A stretch of 64,000 nucleotides of DNA from a virus, in IMG/VR virus record IMGVR_UViG_3300027788_001769, positions 1-64,000 of that record. One strand, given 5' to 3'. Below, piece after piece: positions 18,150-27,100 of the stretch. Each line of letters opens with the position of its first letter. Within the stretch, counting starts at the first letter, position 1. The position numbers and the translations under genes were made by a program. The notes under the pieces are model-generated. The model saw nothing but the letters and a program-made list of their open reading frames with translations, did not search any database and had not been told where the DNA came from.

Positions 18150-19520
18150 TTATTGGTTTATGTTTTGACTTCTTCTTTCTAGAGCTTGCCTTACTCTATC
18201 TCTATTTCTTTCTTCTCTACTATGTTCTAAATCTAGTAATGTCTGTGATTGTTCAGTATCAATTACTAATGTCTCATTATCGAATTTACAATTTTCGAAA
18301 ACAACACCGTCTTTACCTACTCTAGATTTAACCATAGCTATTGTTGCCAAACCTAAATCTTTTTGTTGTAATGTTTTGGCTATAGACACTATTACGTGAC
18401 CAACTTGGGCTTTCTTAATAGACCCTCCCATCATGTCTGTAGTTACAACTTCTGAACTTATAGAACTTCTATTACCTTGTGCTGCAGTCCAACCAACTAA
18501 ATCAAACTCATTACACATTGTTTCAAATTGTCTCATTACAAGACCTTCACCTTTCCATTCGTCGGAAAACCCCCTATCTGGTACTACACAATCAATATAA
18601 TCTAATAAAATCATATCAAACTTGTTTCCTTCAGCTTGTAATTTTCTAATCTTATTTTTTATAACGTTGATGGTTATCCGGTCAGATGGTAGTTTTTCTA
18701 ATATTAGTTTACCTCTATCTCTATAAGGTATTATTTTTTCTAACACTTCATCTCTTCTTTCTACTTGTTCTCTTTGGGGTATTCCAGTCCAACAAGTAAT
18801 ATGTTTTCTTTGTATAACCTTTGGGTTGTCTTCAAAGAAAATTTGTAACACATTAAACCCTAGATTATATGCTGTGTTAGCCAACTTAGTTAGGATTGTA
18901 GTCTTACCTACACCTGTAGGTGCTAAGAACACACCAATTTCACCTTTAGCTAATCCACCATCTAGTAAATTATCAATCCCGTTAATCCCTGTTGGTATTG
19001 GGTTCCTGTAGTCTTCTTCTAAGGCTTCCGCTATATCATCGAAAACGTCCAAACAACTATCAGTGTTTTCACCAACTCGTATAGCTTCCCTAATATACTC
19101 TTCACACTTATCATAAGACTCAAAATCACCCTGTTCTAAAATCTTATTAACTTTACCTATAGCTTTTTTTAATTCTTGTTGCTTACAAAATTTTAATCCT
19201 TTTTCTTGTACCCATAAATAATCTTCTAAACTCGCGTTTTGAACCTCAGTAATCATATCAAAAATGGTCTTTTTTGCCATTTCACTATCCACCTCTATTT
19301 TAGTTAATTGTGTTAGTGTTTCGAATGTTGGGGTTGTCTGATATTTTTCATGGTACTCTTTTGTCATTTGAGCAATTAATTTAAAATACTGGTTATCAAA
19401 GTACTTTGCATCAATCACATCAATGATGTTTTGACAATATTTTTTGTCTGTTATAATTTGGTTAAGGAGTTTAATTTGGAAATTATACCCCAGATAACCG
19501 AAGTTACTACTACTATTCAT
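18150..19520 (-). CDS. gp41: Replicative DNA helicase, T4 gp41-like (DnaB family)
   Basis: At 456 residues it is close to T4 gp41 (475). The RecA-like core shows a Walker A APTGVGKTT at about 198-206, FFEDNPKVIQRKHI, a Walker B-type MILLDYIDCV (about 305-315), and a C-terminal QVGHVIVSIAKT...KSRVGKDG segment typical of DnaB-family helicases. It unwinds DNA ahead of the fork and would pair with a primase encoded elsewhere. A TATTTATAA element lies 20 bases before the ATG. Downstream is ribonucleotide reductase, 15 bases away. Confidence 0.85.
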   Translation of the reverse strand: MNSSSNFGYLGYNFQIKLLNQIITDKKYCQNIIDVIDAKYFDNQYFKLIAQMTKEYHEKYQTTPTFETLTQLTKIEVDSEMAKKTIFDMITEVQNASLEDYLWVQEKGLKFCKQQELKKAIGKVNKILEQGDFESYDKCEEYIREAIRVGENTDSCLDVFDDIAEALEEDYRNPIPTGINGIDNLLDGGLAKGEIGVFLAPTGVGKTTILTKLANTAYNLGFNVLQIFFEDNPKVIQRKHITCWTGIPQREQVERRDEVLEKIIPYRDRGKLILEKLPSDRITINVIKNKIRKLQAEGNKFDMILLDYIDCVVPDRGFSDEWKGEGLVMRQFETMCNEFDLVGWTAAQGNRSSISSEVVTTDMMGGSIKKAQVGHVIVSIAKTLQQKDLGLATIAMVKSRVGKDGVVFENCKFDNETLVIDTEQSQTLLDLEHSREERNRDRVRQALERRSQNINQ

Positions 19521-19540
19521 TTTTATAATTTTTTAGGCTA

Positions 19541-19549
19541 TTATAAATA
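19541..19549 (-). promoter_or_regulatory. TATTTATAA element upstream of gp41
   Basis: Minus-strand TATTTATAA lies 20 bases before the helicase ATG in a 33-base intergenic gap. Candidate phage promoter element, one of a set in the window. Confidence 0.4.
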
Positions 19550-19553
19550 TCTT

Positions 19554-20030
19554 TTAGAGTTCTAAATTCAGATATTCTTTAACTAGTTTTTTTCTTGACA
19601 ACGTGTCAGTTAGCTCACTTAAAAAATGTGGAACTAGCGGTCTTATGTCTACTGTGTATCTTATCCTTCCAGGATAAACATTAGAAGGAATAATTTTATG
19701 TATCAAAGTATCTGTGTTTTGTTTAACATACAAATGAAACACTTCATCATCACTCTTTTCTAGGTCTTGGTCTGACAAATTTACTTTACCAGAGTACTGA
19801 TTATATTTGTCGTACATGTAATTAATAGCTTTGTTTTTTAAATTTTCTTCTAATTCTGTGGCAATATCTGAAATAGTATAGTATAGGTCTAGAGACTTTG
19901 ATGCTTTAGGATTAAAGTTCCTCACATTAAAGTATCTTTGACACACTATATTATTATCTAACATCAGTAAAAATTCACATTTAACTACTGATTTCTTGTC
20001 TTCAAATTTCCAATTAGCTTTTTCTTTCAT
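19554..20030 (-). CDS. Unrecognised protein between RNase H and helicase, 158 aa
   Basis: No family is recognised. The protein is charged, with a helical middle (about 55-75) and no membrane segment or clear catalytic motif. Its start overlaps the end of the RNase H gene by 17 bases and its stop lies 33 bases before the gp41 start. Setting inside the replication block suggests a replication accessory role (T4 places small helicase loaders and primosome factors near such genes), but no sequence evidence supports a specific one. Confidence 0.55.
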   Translation of the reverse strand: MKEKANWKFEDKKSVVKCEFLLMLDNNIVCQRYFNVRNFNPKASKSLDLYYTISDIATELEENLKNKAINYMYDKYNQYSGKVNLSDQDLEKSDDEVFHLYVKQNTDTLIHKIIPSNVYPGRIRYTVDIRPLVPHFLSELTDTLSRKKLVKEYLNLEL

Positions 20031-21021
20031 AATTTTTTATTTCTTTTTTTGTTAGTCTTATAAATGGTTTGTAAAATTCTGTCCACCCATCATCTTTCTT
20101 AGGAAGTACGTTAAATATACCATCTTCTGACATCATTGTCACTATATTTTCGTAATTTCTTCCTTCTGGGTCAAGATTTTCATCAATTAATGATAAAATA
20201 TCTTCTTTTGCTTCTTTATTCAAAAAAACTTCAGTTAAGTCTACTAGTTTTTCGTTGATTTCAAAAAAGGTATCTCCTTTTCTACCGTCAGCACAAATAC
20301 CTTCAACTAAGTTACTCAAACCTTTATTTTTTATTTTTTCTTCTTTAACTAGAACGTTAGCTTTATTTATAACATCCGTTAAAGTAATTGTTTTTTCTTC
20401 TATTTCTGGAAAATAAGTTTTTATTGTTTTTTCACCTAAAAACTTAACCCCTTTAATGTTATCACTTTTGTCCCCAAGTAAAACCTTTAATAATGTAACG
20501 TTTGTAGTTGGTATTGTCAATTTTGCAATAGTTACTTTATCATCTAACTCTATTTTAGAACCATCATTAATAAAAAGTACTTGTGTGTGACTTGAAACTA
20601 ACTGACTCAAATCTTTGTCATTAGTTAAAATTAATTTGTTTTCTTTGGGGGTGTTTTTACAATAGTACGCTATACAATCGTCTGCTTCACAATTATCAAA
20701 TTCAGCTTGTCTTACAAATACTTCTTCTAGATATTGTGTGATTCTATTTTTTTGTCTAAATAGGTCTGTTCTTTGGTCGTCTGTTAACCTTTTTCTTCTA
20801 TTGATTTTATAGTTTTCGTATATTTCTTGTCTATAAGAGGCATTGTTTTTACCATCCCAGAAAACCACTACTTTATCGTAATCTTTTTCTATTAGGTACT
20901 TTCTTATTGTATTTAAAAAGTGATATATAGCTCCAAAATGTTTACCATTATGGAAATAATCCTTTACGCCGTGAAAGCCTGTTTGAAGTAAGCTATTACC
21001 ATCAATCAATAAAGTGTTCAA
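20014..21021 (-). CDS. rnh: 5'-3' exonuclease / RNase H, T4 Rnh-like (FEN family)
   Basis: A 335-residue protein (T4 RNase H has 305) of the flap-endonuclease family, which removes RNA primers from Okazaki fragments. Metal-binding acidic motifs are in order: LLIDGNSLL at the N-terminus, VVFWDGK (about 50), NCEADDCIAYY (about 110-120), LTNDKDLSQL (about 135-145) and LGDKSDNIKGVKFLG (about 185-200), the last being the H3TH-type loop. It lies directly downstream of uvsX, as part of the replication operon. Confidence 0.88.
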   Translation of the reverse strand: MNTLLIDGNSLLQTGFHGVKDYFHNGKHFGAIYHFLNTIRKYLIEKDYDKVVVFWDGKNNASYRQEIYENYKINRRKRLTDDQRTDLFRQKNRITQYLEEVFVRQAEFDNCEADDCIAYYCKNTPKENKLILTNDKDLSQLVSSHTQVLFINDGSKIELDDKVTIAKLTIPTTNVTLLKVLLGDKSDNIKGVKFLGEKTIKTYFPEIEEKTITLTDVINKANVLVKEEKIKNKGLSNLVEGICADGRKGDTFFEINEKLVDLTEVFLNKEAKEDILSLIDENLDPEGRNYENIVTMMSEDGIFNVLPKKDDGWTEFYKPFIRLTKKEIKNYERKS

Positions 21022-21046
21022 TTTTTTTGTGTTTAAAGGTTAATAA

Positions 21047-22042
21047 CTAAAACAATTCTCCTGCGTCTTCTACTGATAAATTATAATCACCTTCTGACCC
21101 AATAATATTTTTCCAATATTCCGAGTTTTCAGACTTATATTTTTCAATAGATTTTTTTTCTTCTGCACTATCTTTTCCTTTTAAAAATCCGTGTGGTGTT
21201 ACTAAGATTTTTCCGTCTTCGTAACCTAAACCATTCACATGATTTTTCATAATAGATATTTTGGTTCTACTAGCAAATTTAACTTTTCTTTTATCTTTGG
21301 TTGCCGTTATTTTGGATATCCCAGCATTTTTTTGGTTACCGTATAAAAACACAATAGTAGAATTTAACCATAATGACTCACCTCCTTTAGCTTTGATTTT
21401 TGGTTGACTAAATGGATTGTCTGGTAACTCTACCCATGGTTGATTTACCGTAACTAGAGTATTTAAGAATTTACAACTTTGTTTTCTTGACCCAGTTATT
21501 CTTTGGTTGATACCCATACCTATTTTATCTGCCAAAGTACTAGCATTGTGTTGTTTACCACCTTTACCATCAAAAGTCATTTTACAAGGAACAGACCCTA
21601 CAGAATCCCATAAAAACAATAAATCGTAATCTAATTCTCCTTTTTCTTGAGCGTCAAGTAATTCATTAATATAGTCTGTAATTTGTTCTATATAATTAAA
21701 GTCGTTATTAAATAAGAAAAATCCATCCCATTCTCCTTCTTCATTTAATTCACATTCAAAACCCATTAGTTTTGCGTGGTCAAAATCCCATTTTTGTTCA
21801 GTTATTAAAAAAACTGGTAATATTTCTTTTCTTTGGGCGTCCACAGCTGTCTTAACTAAAGCTGTTGTTTTACCAGTATCACTATGTCCTAAAAACATAT
21901 TAATATGTCCCATAGCTGGGCCTGGTAAACCTGTAGCGTCTAAGAAAGCTTCACCTAAATCTAGAAACCTATCTTTTTTAAATGCTGCTTTCTTAGAAAA
22001 CTTTGACTTTATATCTTTAAAATTTTTCTTTTTTATAGCCAT
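21047..22042 (-). CDS. uvsX: UvsX-like RecA recombinase
   Basis: A 331-residue RecA/UvsX protein (T4 UvsX has 391). It catalyses strand exchange in recombination-dependent replication. Walker A is GHSDTGKT at residues 52-59, Walker B is DLLFLWDSVGS (about 145), and VNQPWVELPDNPF is the conserved region after the DNA-binding loop. The C-terminus is acidic (SVEDAGELF), as in RecA. It is 13 bases downstream of the gp32-like gene, its functional partner in T4. Confidence 0.9.
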   Translation of the reverse strand: MAIKKKNFKDIKSKFSKKAAFKKDRFLDLGEAFLDATGLPGPAMGHINMFLGHSDTGKTTALVKTAVDAQRKEILPVFLITEQKWDFDHAKLMGFECELNEEGEWDGFFLFNNDFNYIEQITDYINELLDAQEKGELDYDLLFLWDSVGSVPCKMTFDGKGGKQHNASTLADKIGMGINQRITGSRKQSCKFLNTLVTVNQPWVELPDNPFSQPKIKAKGGESLWLNSTIVFLYGNQKNAGISKITATKDKRKVKFASRTKISIMKNHVNGLGYEDGKILVTPHGFLKGKDSAEEKKSIEKYKSENSEYWKNIIGSEGDYNLSVEDAGELF

Positions 22043-22055
22043 TGGTTATTTTATA

Positions 22056-22922
22056 TTAAAATGGTAAATCTTCGTCTGTTGGTGTGTTAGCTTGTGGGTC
22101 AACAGTTGTTGAAGTTGTTGTTTGTGTCATTTGTATTGTTTCAACTGTACTATCACCAAACTGATACTTTTTAAGGTCGTTGTTCCATCTTGGTGTCTCA
22201 CCTTTTGATACAGCATCAAGATATTCTACCGGTTTTTGTGAATAAACGTCAGTCCAACCTTCTGCATTGTCTGTCCATTCTTTTAACTTTTCTGTCTCTG
22301 TAGATAATGCACTTTGGTCATCTGCCATCACCATAGAAATTACTGTGTAGTTTCCTTTTCCGTTTGGTAGTGGTACTGATTTTAACATAAGGGTTAAATC
22401 TCTTCCTTCAGTAACATTAGTTATGTCACCTCTTTTTTGAAAGATAGGGATTATTTTATCTAAAGTTCCGTCACCTTTCCAGTTATGTTTAAATCTCCAA
22501 AACTTAACACCATCCTCTTCTTTATCCCTATCAATTAGTTTAACGATATAAAACTTTTTCGAACGGTATTGTCTAGCTAGTTCTTTGTCTTTATCGTTAC
22601 CAGTTAACCTTAGAGCATCTTCAACTTCATTAAGTGGGCTTCTTTCTCCTGTTGGAGAACCATCACCATTTTTACCTGGGTCCATTAACTTTACCCATTT
22701 ACCGTCTACTTGTACTTCGTGGAAAAACACTTCTTTAAATGGAGAACTACCATCACTTGTAGGTAGAATCCTTATTGTTCTTTCACCCTCTTTTTCACCT
22801 TTAGGTAAGAAAGTAGCAAAATATTTTTTTAATCTTTCCTCATTACTGATAAAAGGTTTGTCTGACGTACCATTTGATGTTTGTGTTTTTTCGTACTGTT
22901 TTAAGATTGCTTCTAAACTCAT
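22056..22922 (-). CDS. gp32: Single-stranded DNA-binding protein, T4 gp32-like, with bacterial SSB-like tip
   Basis: The 288-residue protein begins MSLEAILKQYEK and has the gp32-type core with RTIRILPTSD, SKKFYIVKLIDRDKEEDGVK and FWRFKHNW. It coats ssDNA at the fork and organises UvsX, helicase and polymerase. T4 gp32 (301 aa) has a zinc site made of Cys and His; this protein has no cysteine at all, so that site is absent. The C-terminus is a Thr/Gln-rich linker ending in DEDLPF, very like the acidic tip of bacterial SSB (DDDIPF) that recruits partners. It heads the replication transcript, separated from the upstream gene by a terminator. Confidence 0.85.
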   Translation of the reverse strand: MSLEAILKQYEKTQTSNGTSDKPFISNEERLKKYFATFLPKGEKEGERTIRILPTSDGSSPFKEVFFHEVQVDGKWVKLMDPGKNGDGSPTGERSPLNEVEDALRLTGNDKDKELARQYRSKKFYIVKLIDRDKEEDGVKFWRFKHNWKGDGTLDKIIPIFQKRGDITNVTEGRDLTLMLKSVPLPNGKGNYTVISMVMADDQSALSTETEKLKEWTDNAEGWTDVYSQKPVEYLDAVSKGETPRWNNDLKKYQFGDSTVETIQMTQTTTSTTVDPQANTPTDEDLPF

Positions 22923-22970
22923 AATATTTTTTTTTTATTTTATAATTAATTTACATTAAAATATAAAACG

Positions 22971-23002
22971 AAAAAACGGGTAAGTCAATTGATTACCCGT
23001 TT
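22971..23002 (-). terminator. Intrinsic terminator after the 275-aa acidic protein gene
   Basis: AAACGGGTAA at 22974-22983 pairs with TTACCCGTTT at 22993-23002 across a 9-base loop. On the minus strand the hairpin is followed by a T run (complement of the A run at 22971-22976). It ends the transcript of the upstream minus-strand genes and isolates the replication block. Confidence 0.8.
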
Positions 23003-23025
23003 AATTTATATTATTTATATTTTAA

Positions 23026-23853
23026 TTAAGATTTGTTCCCTAGTACACTGAATTTTTCGTCTTCAAGTTCCTCTTCATCGTCATCATCATCAGCTAACCA
23101 ACTATTCTTTATGTCGGCATCATTGTAATCACTAACATCGTCACTAGTTAAAACATATTCGTGTTTTTCTGGTTGTTTTTCTAACTCTTCACCTTTCTCA
23201 TCCCAGAATTGTGATGGTGTTTGAGTAAATGGTCCACTATCTAAATACCTTAATTCTAATTTTTCTTGTGGGGTTTCTGGTTTTAACTCTTCAAATTTAT
23301 TTTCTAAACTATTCATCTGAGTAACTATTTTATCCATCCCACCTAGTTGAGTTTCTAGTGCGTCTAACTTACCAATTAAATCTTCAATTCTTTTACTCTG
23401 AGAAGTTATCTCTTTTGATACCGTGTCAGCTTTTTCACCTGTTTCTTTAGTCATTGTAACAATATCAGTAACATCCAATTTCTCAACATCCGATTCTTCA
23501 GTGTCCACATCTAAATCTAACTCATCATCACCTAAATCTAACTCATCATCACTACTTTCTAATTCATCATCACCACTTTCTAATTCATCATCACCTAAAT
23601 CTAACTCATCATCAGTACCTTCATCATCCAACTCTAGTTCAGCGTCGTCTGTTGTCTCCTCTTCTTGTTCTTCCATGTCTCTCTGAAACCTATTAAATTT
23701 TTCTAATCTGTCTGATTTTCCTTGTGTTTGAACAAATCCTGAAGAAGTAGCACCAAGTCCACCAACCGCATGTTGTTCTTCTAATGAATCTACATATCCA
23801 TTAATATTAGCATAACGCTCTAACTCTTCTTGTATTAATTTGTTAACTCCCAT
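23026..23853 (-). CDS. Acidic repeat and coiled-coil protein, possible internal/scaffold-type protein, 275 aa
   Basis: No family is recognised. The N-terminus MGVNKLIQEELERYANINGY is basic-amphipathic with Glu pairs and recalls the leaders of the accessory cassette near 42 kb. Residues about 80-115 are five to six heptapeptide repeats of the DELDLGD/DELESGD type. A coiled coil follows (about 125-190: ETGEKADTVSKE...LDALETQLGGMDK). The C-terminus is highly acidic (ADDDDDEEELEDE). T4 prohead core proteins are also acidic and helical, so a scaffold or internal-protein role is possible but unproven. It ends at a strong terminator. Confidence 0.6.
   Translation of the reverse strand: MGVNKLIQEELERYANINGYVDSLEEQHAVGGLGATSSGFVQTQGKSDRLEKFNRFQRDMEEQEEETTDDAELELDDEGTDDELDLGDDELESGDDELESSDDELDLGDDELDLDVDTEESDVEKLDVTDIVTMTKETGEKADTVSKEITSQSKRIEDLIGKLDALETQLGGMDKIVTQMNSLENKFEELKPETPQEKLELRYLDSGPFTQTPSQFWDEKGEELEKQPEKHEYVLTSDDVSDYNDADIKNSWLADDDDDEEELEDEKFSVLGNKS
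23506..23614. repeat. 21-bp tandem repeat encoding DELxxxD heptads
   Basis: About five imperfect 21-base units, plus-strand sense 'tctaaytcatcatcacc', encode heptads DELDLGD, DELESGD, DELESSD and DELDLGD within the 275-residue acidic protein. The copies differ by few bases, so expansion looks recent and copy number may vary between relatives. Confidence 0.75.
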
Positions 23854-23854
23854 C

Positions 23855-24061
23855 TTAATCCATTAATAGTGTTCTACCATCTTCAGTAATCATTTTTTTA
23901 TTAACTCTTTCTATTAACCCGTCTTTTGTTTTAATAGTATAACATTCACCTGTTTTTAAATCACAAACTTCTTCATACCCTTCAGCTGACTCAGTTTTTG
24001 TTATTTTAGTTTTTGTTTGATTACCTAGGTACTTGTCTAATTTACCGTTTAAATTTTCCAT
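23855..24061 (-). CDS. Conserved-looking small protein, 68 aa
   Basis: Unrecognised. It contains CDLKTGECYTIKTKDGLIER followed by a K-rich turn and ITEDGRTLL. The last part resembles a short motif (DGLIER...EDGR.LL) that I recall from small proteins of T4-like marine phages; this is unverified. It begins a transcript: a TATTTATAA element lies 11 bases before its ATG, and its stop is next to the start of the 275-residue acidic protein. No membrane segment is seen. Confidence 0.6.
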   Translation of the reverse strand: MENLNGKLDKYLGNQTKTKITKTESAEGYEEVCDLKTGECYTIKTKDGLIERVNKKMITEDGRTLLMD

Positions 24062-24072
24062 AGTCTTTTTTA

Positions 24073-24081
24073 TTATAAATA
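24073..24081 (-). promoter_or_regulatory. TATTTATAA element upstream of the 68-aa gene
   Basis: Minus-strand TATTTATAA, 11 bases before the ATG at 24061, in the short gap after the 2193-residue hub gene. Candidate promoter of the two-gene unit that ends at the terminator near 22971. Confidence 0.4.
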
Positions 24082-24111
24082 TCTTATAGTATAAGAAAGT
24101 TAACTATATTT

Positions 24112-27100
24112 CTAGTTACTATCAACATATTCCCCAACACCATCAAAATTATCCGTCCCACCATATGGACTAGGAACACTTGCTGGTTTTATTGCAGATA
24201 GAAACAAAGATGGTCTTAAGCTAACAAAACCGTCTCCTGGTTGAAAATCATCAAAGTTATTAGGGTCATACACAAGTGGAGCCACTAAAGGTTTTATTCT
24301 ATCGTTTAATTTTTCATTTAGATTTTTACCAAGAGTACCAGTTAAAGCATTTTTCATTTTAAAACAAGGACATCTTTTGTTGGCAAATTCATTATGACCA
24401 TAAAAAATCATTCCCCAGTCTTGTGATGTTGGCCTTATTGGTACGTTGGTGTGGAACTTACCTATCATTTTAGGTCCAGCCGACCCATTTACATATAAAT
24501 CTACCTCTTGGGTCCCCATACTCTTTCTGACTTCCAATAAACCAAATTTAAATGCTAAGTACAAAATTAAATCCTCTAAAGAATCTTTTTGCATTAAGGT
24601 AGAGTACCCTCCGTTTGAATCTGAGTTGTAGGTTCCCATTTTTGAACAGTTGGCAACTATGGACACACCGACACTATAAGCATTTGCCCCTCTAGTGTGT
24701 GCTCCTTTATACTTTGTTGGTCTGGCTTCTAATATTGTCCCATCTGATGGGCTACCACCAGTCCCCCTAGAAATTAGATAATGGTACCCTATACCAGAAA
24801 AATCTCTAGTTTTATGTTGTCTATTTATCTCACCCACTGGGTTATTACCATAATCAAGTCCAGCCGTAACGTGTATTATAATTGCTTTTACTTCTGATGG
24901 ACCACTAAACTGAGGAGCTTTAGAAAACCCTTTTGTGTTTTGTTCATTACCTTCTGGATTAAACCCACCCTGGTTTAAGTTTTTTTCTTGGTTTTTTTGT
25001 TTTTCTCTTACTTTTTTAACAAATGACTTAGCTAATTTAGCTACAAAATTTTCTACATTAGGTAATCTGTGAAATGGTACTCTAACACCAGTAAAAGTTG
25101 TTGTCATTGTGTTAGGTTGTATTGTGTGTTCCACACCCTGTATAAGATATGGTCCGGTAAACATAGGGACGTTTCTTAATGAAAAATACATAGTTGGTTG
25201 GATACAAACATTACCCATACAGGTAACTTTACAACTATAAGACCTGGTTCTGTATACATTAAATAAACTTAGACCTTGTGTGGAAATACTTCTATCATTT
25301 GCACTTTGTGCTAGTTGTTCTTCTATAATAAAACTTTCAGCTGTTGGTTTTGTATCTGAGGTATCTAAGTTAATTCCTTTGAATATGTTTTGATTCTCAA
25401 TACCAAAGTCCACAGCAAAAGACATTACTTTATTACATTTTTTAGGGTCATTACAATTAGAAAATAGTGGGTTATCCGCTGTTCTTCCCATTAAAAAAGA
25501 ATCACTATTATATCTATTAATTGGATTCTTTACGTCTGGTAGTGATGAAGTTTCACCAATATACTGACATAAGAATTTCGGTGATGAGTCTATGTAGTCC
25601 ACTTCCAAATGGGTACCAAAAAGAGAATTAGCCTCTTCTGTTGTACTGTATTTAGAGTATTCTTGACCATCATTGGTCGAACCATAAAAATTAATGTAAG
25701 ATGGTAATGGTAGAAAATTAAAGTTTTGATTATCTAGTATTGAACCTATTAAACCTAACAAATTTAAACTACCGTTTGCTGGGTTGGTTAGGGATTTAAA
25801 CGCATCTAAACCTATAATTGCAGTATCACCAATGTCCCTATTAGCTATATCTAAAAATAAAAAATCTTCAAACAATAACTTTCTTTCTATTTCTTCACCA
25901 GAAATCCATTTATCGTTTATTACCCTAAAAGTATTATATAAATCTAATTTTAACTCATCACTTTGTATCGCTGAATCTTTTTTAAAGTCATCTACTTGTC
26001 CCGCGTCTGGTATTGTAGGTAGGTCTTGTTTTAAATCATAAAAAAGTTGATTTAAATGTTTAAATTGTCCATCATCTAACTTTTCTACAATTTCAGTTTT
26101 TATTTTTTGTATAAAGTCGGCATTAAAATTACCAGTGGATGGTACTGGGGTAAAAGCGTTGGCAACATTTGTATAGTTTAAACTATTGGCTGTCGAACCA
26201 TTTTTTACTCTTTCTGTAACATATATCTTAATTATTTTTCTAAGTAATTTTATATTATCAACAGTAAAGTCTATATTCATTTCTCGGAAAAAATCAGTTA
26301 TCTCAGAACCTTGGTCACTATATATTAAACTTAAGTGTTCTGGGTCACCTAATTGACCAACCTCTAGTTGTAGTGCTTTCCAAGCTGCCCCATTGTTTAA
26401 TTGTGATGTGGCTAGTGGTATTTCTGGGGGTAAATTACTACTATATTCCCCAAAAGTGTAATAGTTTTGGTCACCAACAAATGTTCTTAATGCTTTAACA
26501 TTAATATCTTTAGGGTTGTAGAAGTTAAAAGCTACAGACTCAGAAAGAAATAAAGCTAGTGTTCGGTTGGTTTTATTTAATTGTGCTTTGGCTAGATTAT
26601 AACCAAATTGTGTGTCAGTATCCGCATCTTCAACATTACTTTGATTTACAGTCATAATGTTTCTCATAACCGATTGGAATGTTTTTAAATTAGTTTGACC
26701 TATTTTACTACCAGTTACATCCTCTGTTACCGTACCAGCACTAAAAGCATTTACTGTGGGGTTAAACTCTTCTTCTTTTTGTGAAAAGTTTAAAAAGTAT
26801 TCTTCGAAACTATCTAGAATTTCAGGGGAAAAAACATCAAAAATTTCTTCAATTGTACTGTAGTCACCACCTGTTGATATGTGGAATGCTCTTTGTTCTT
26901 TTTCTAGGTTATTTACTTTTTTAAGATATTGTCCTGGTGTTGGTTTACTTAATGGTGTATGTTCAAAATACCCGTAGTTTGACATACCCCAACAAAATCT
27001 TGCGTTACCATTATGTGTAACAGGGTTATTTGTTAAATTAAAAGGGTCCACCTCAAAACTTAACTGTTCTTTTTTAATTGCAGCACTAGGGTATAAAATA

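Noticed and set aside
23423-23686. Plus-strand Ser-rich frame of 87 codons
   Set aside because: It is the antisense of the acidic DELxxxD repeat gene; the Ser/Asn repeats arise only from reading the repeat backwards.
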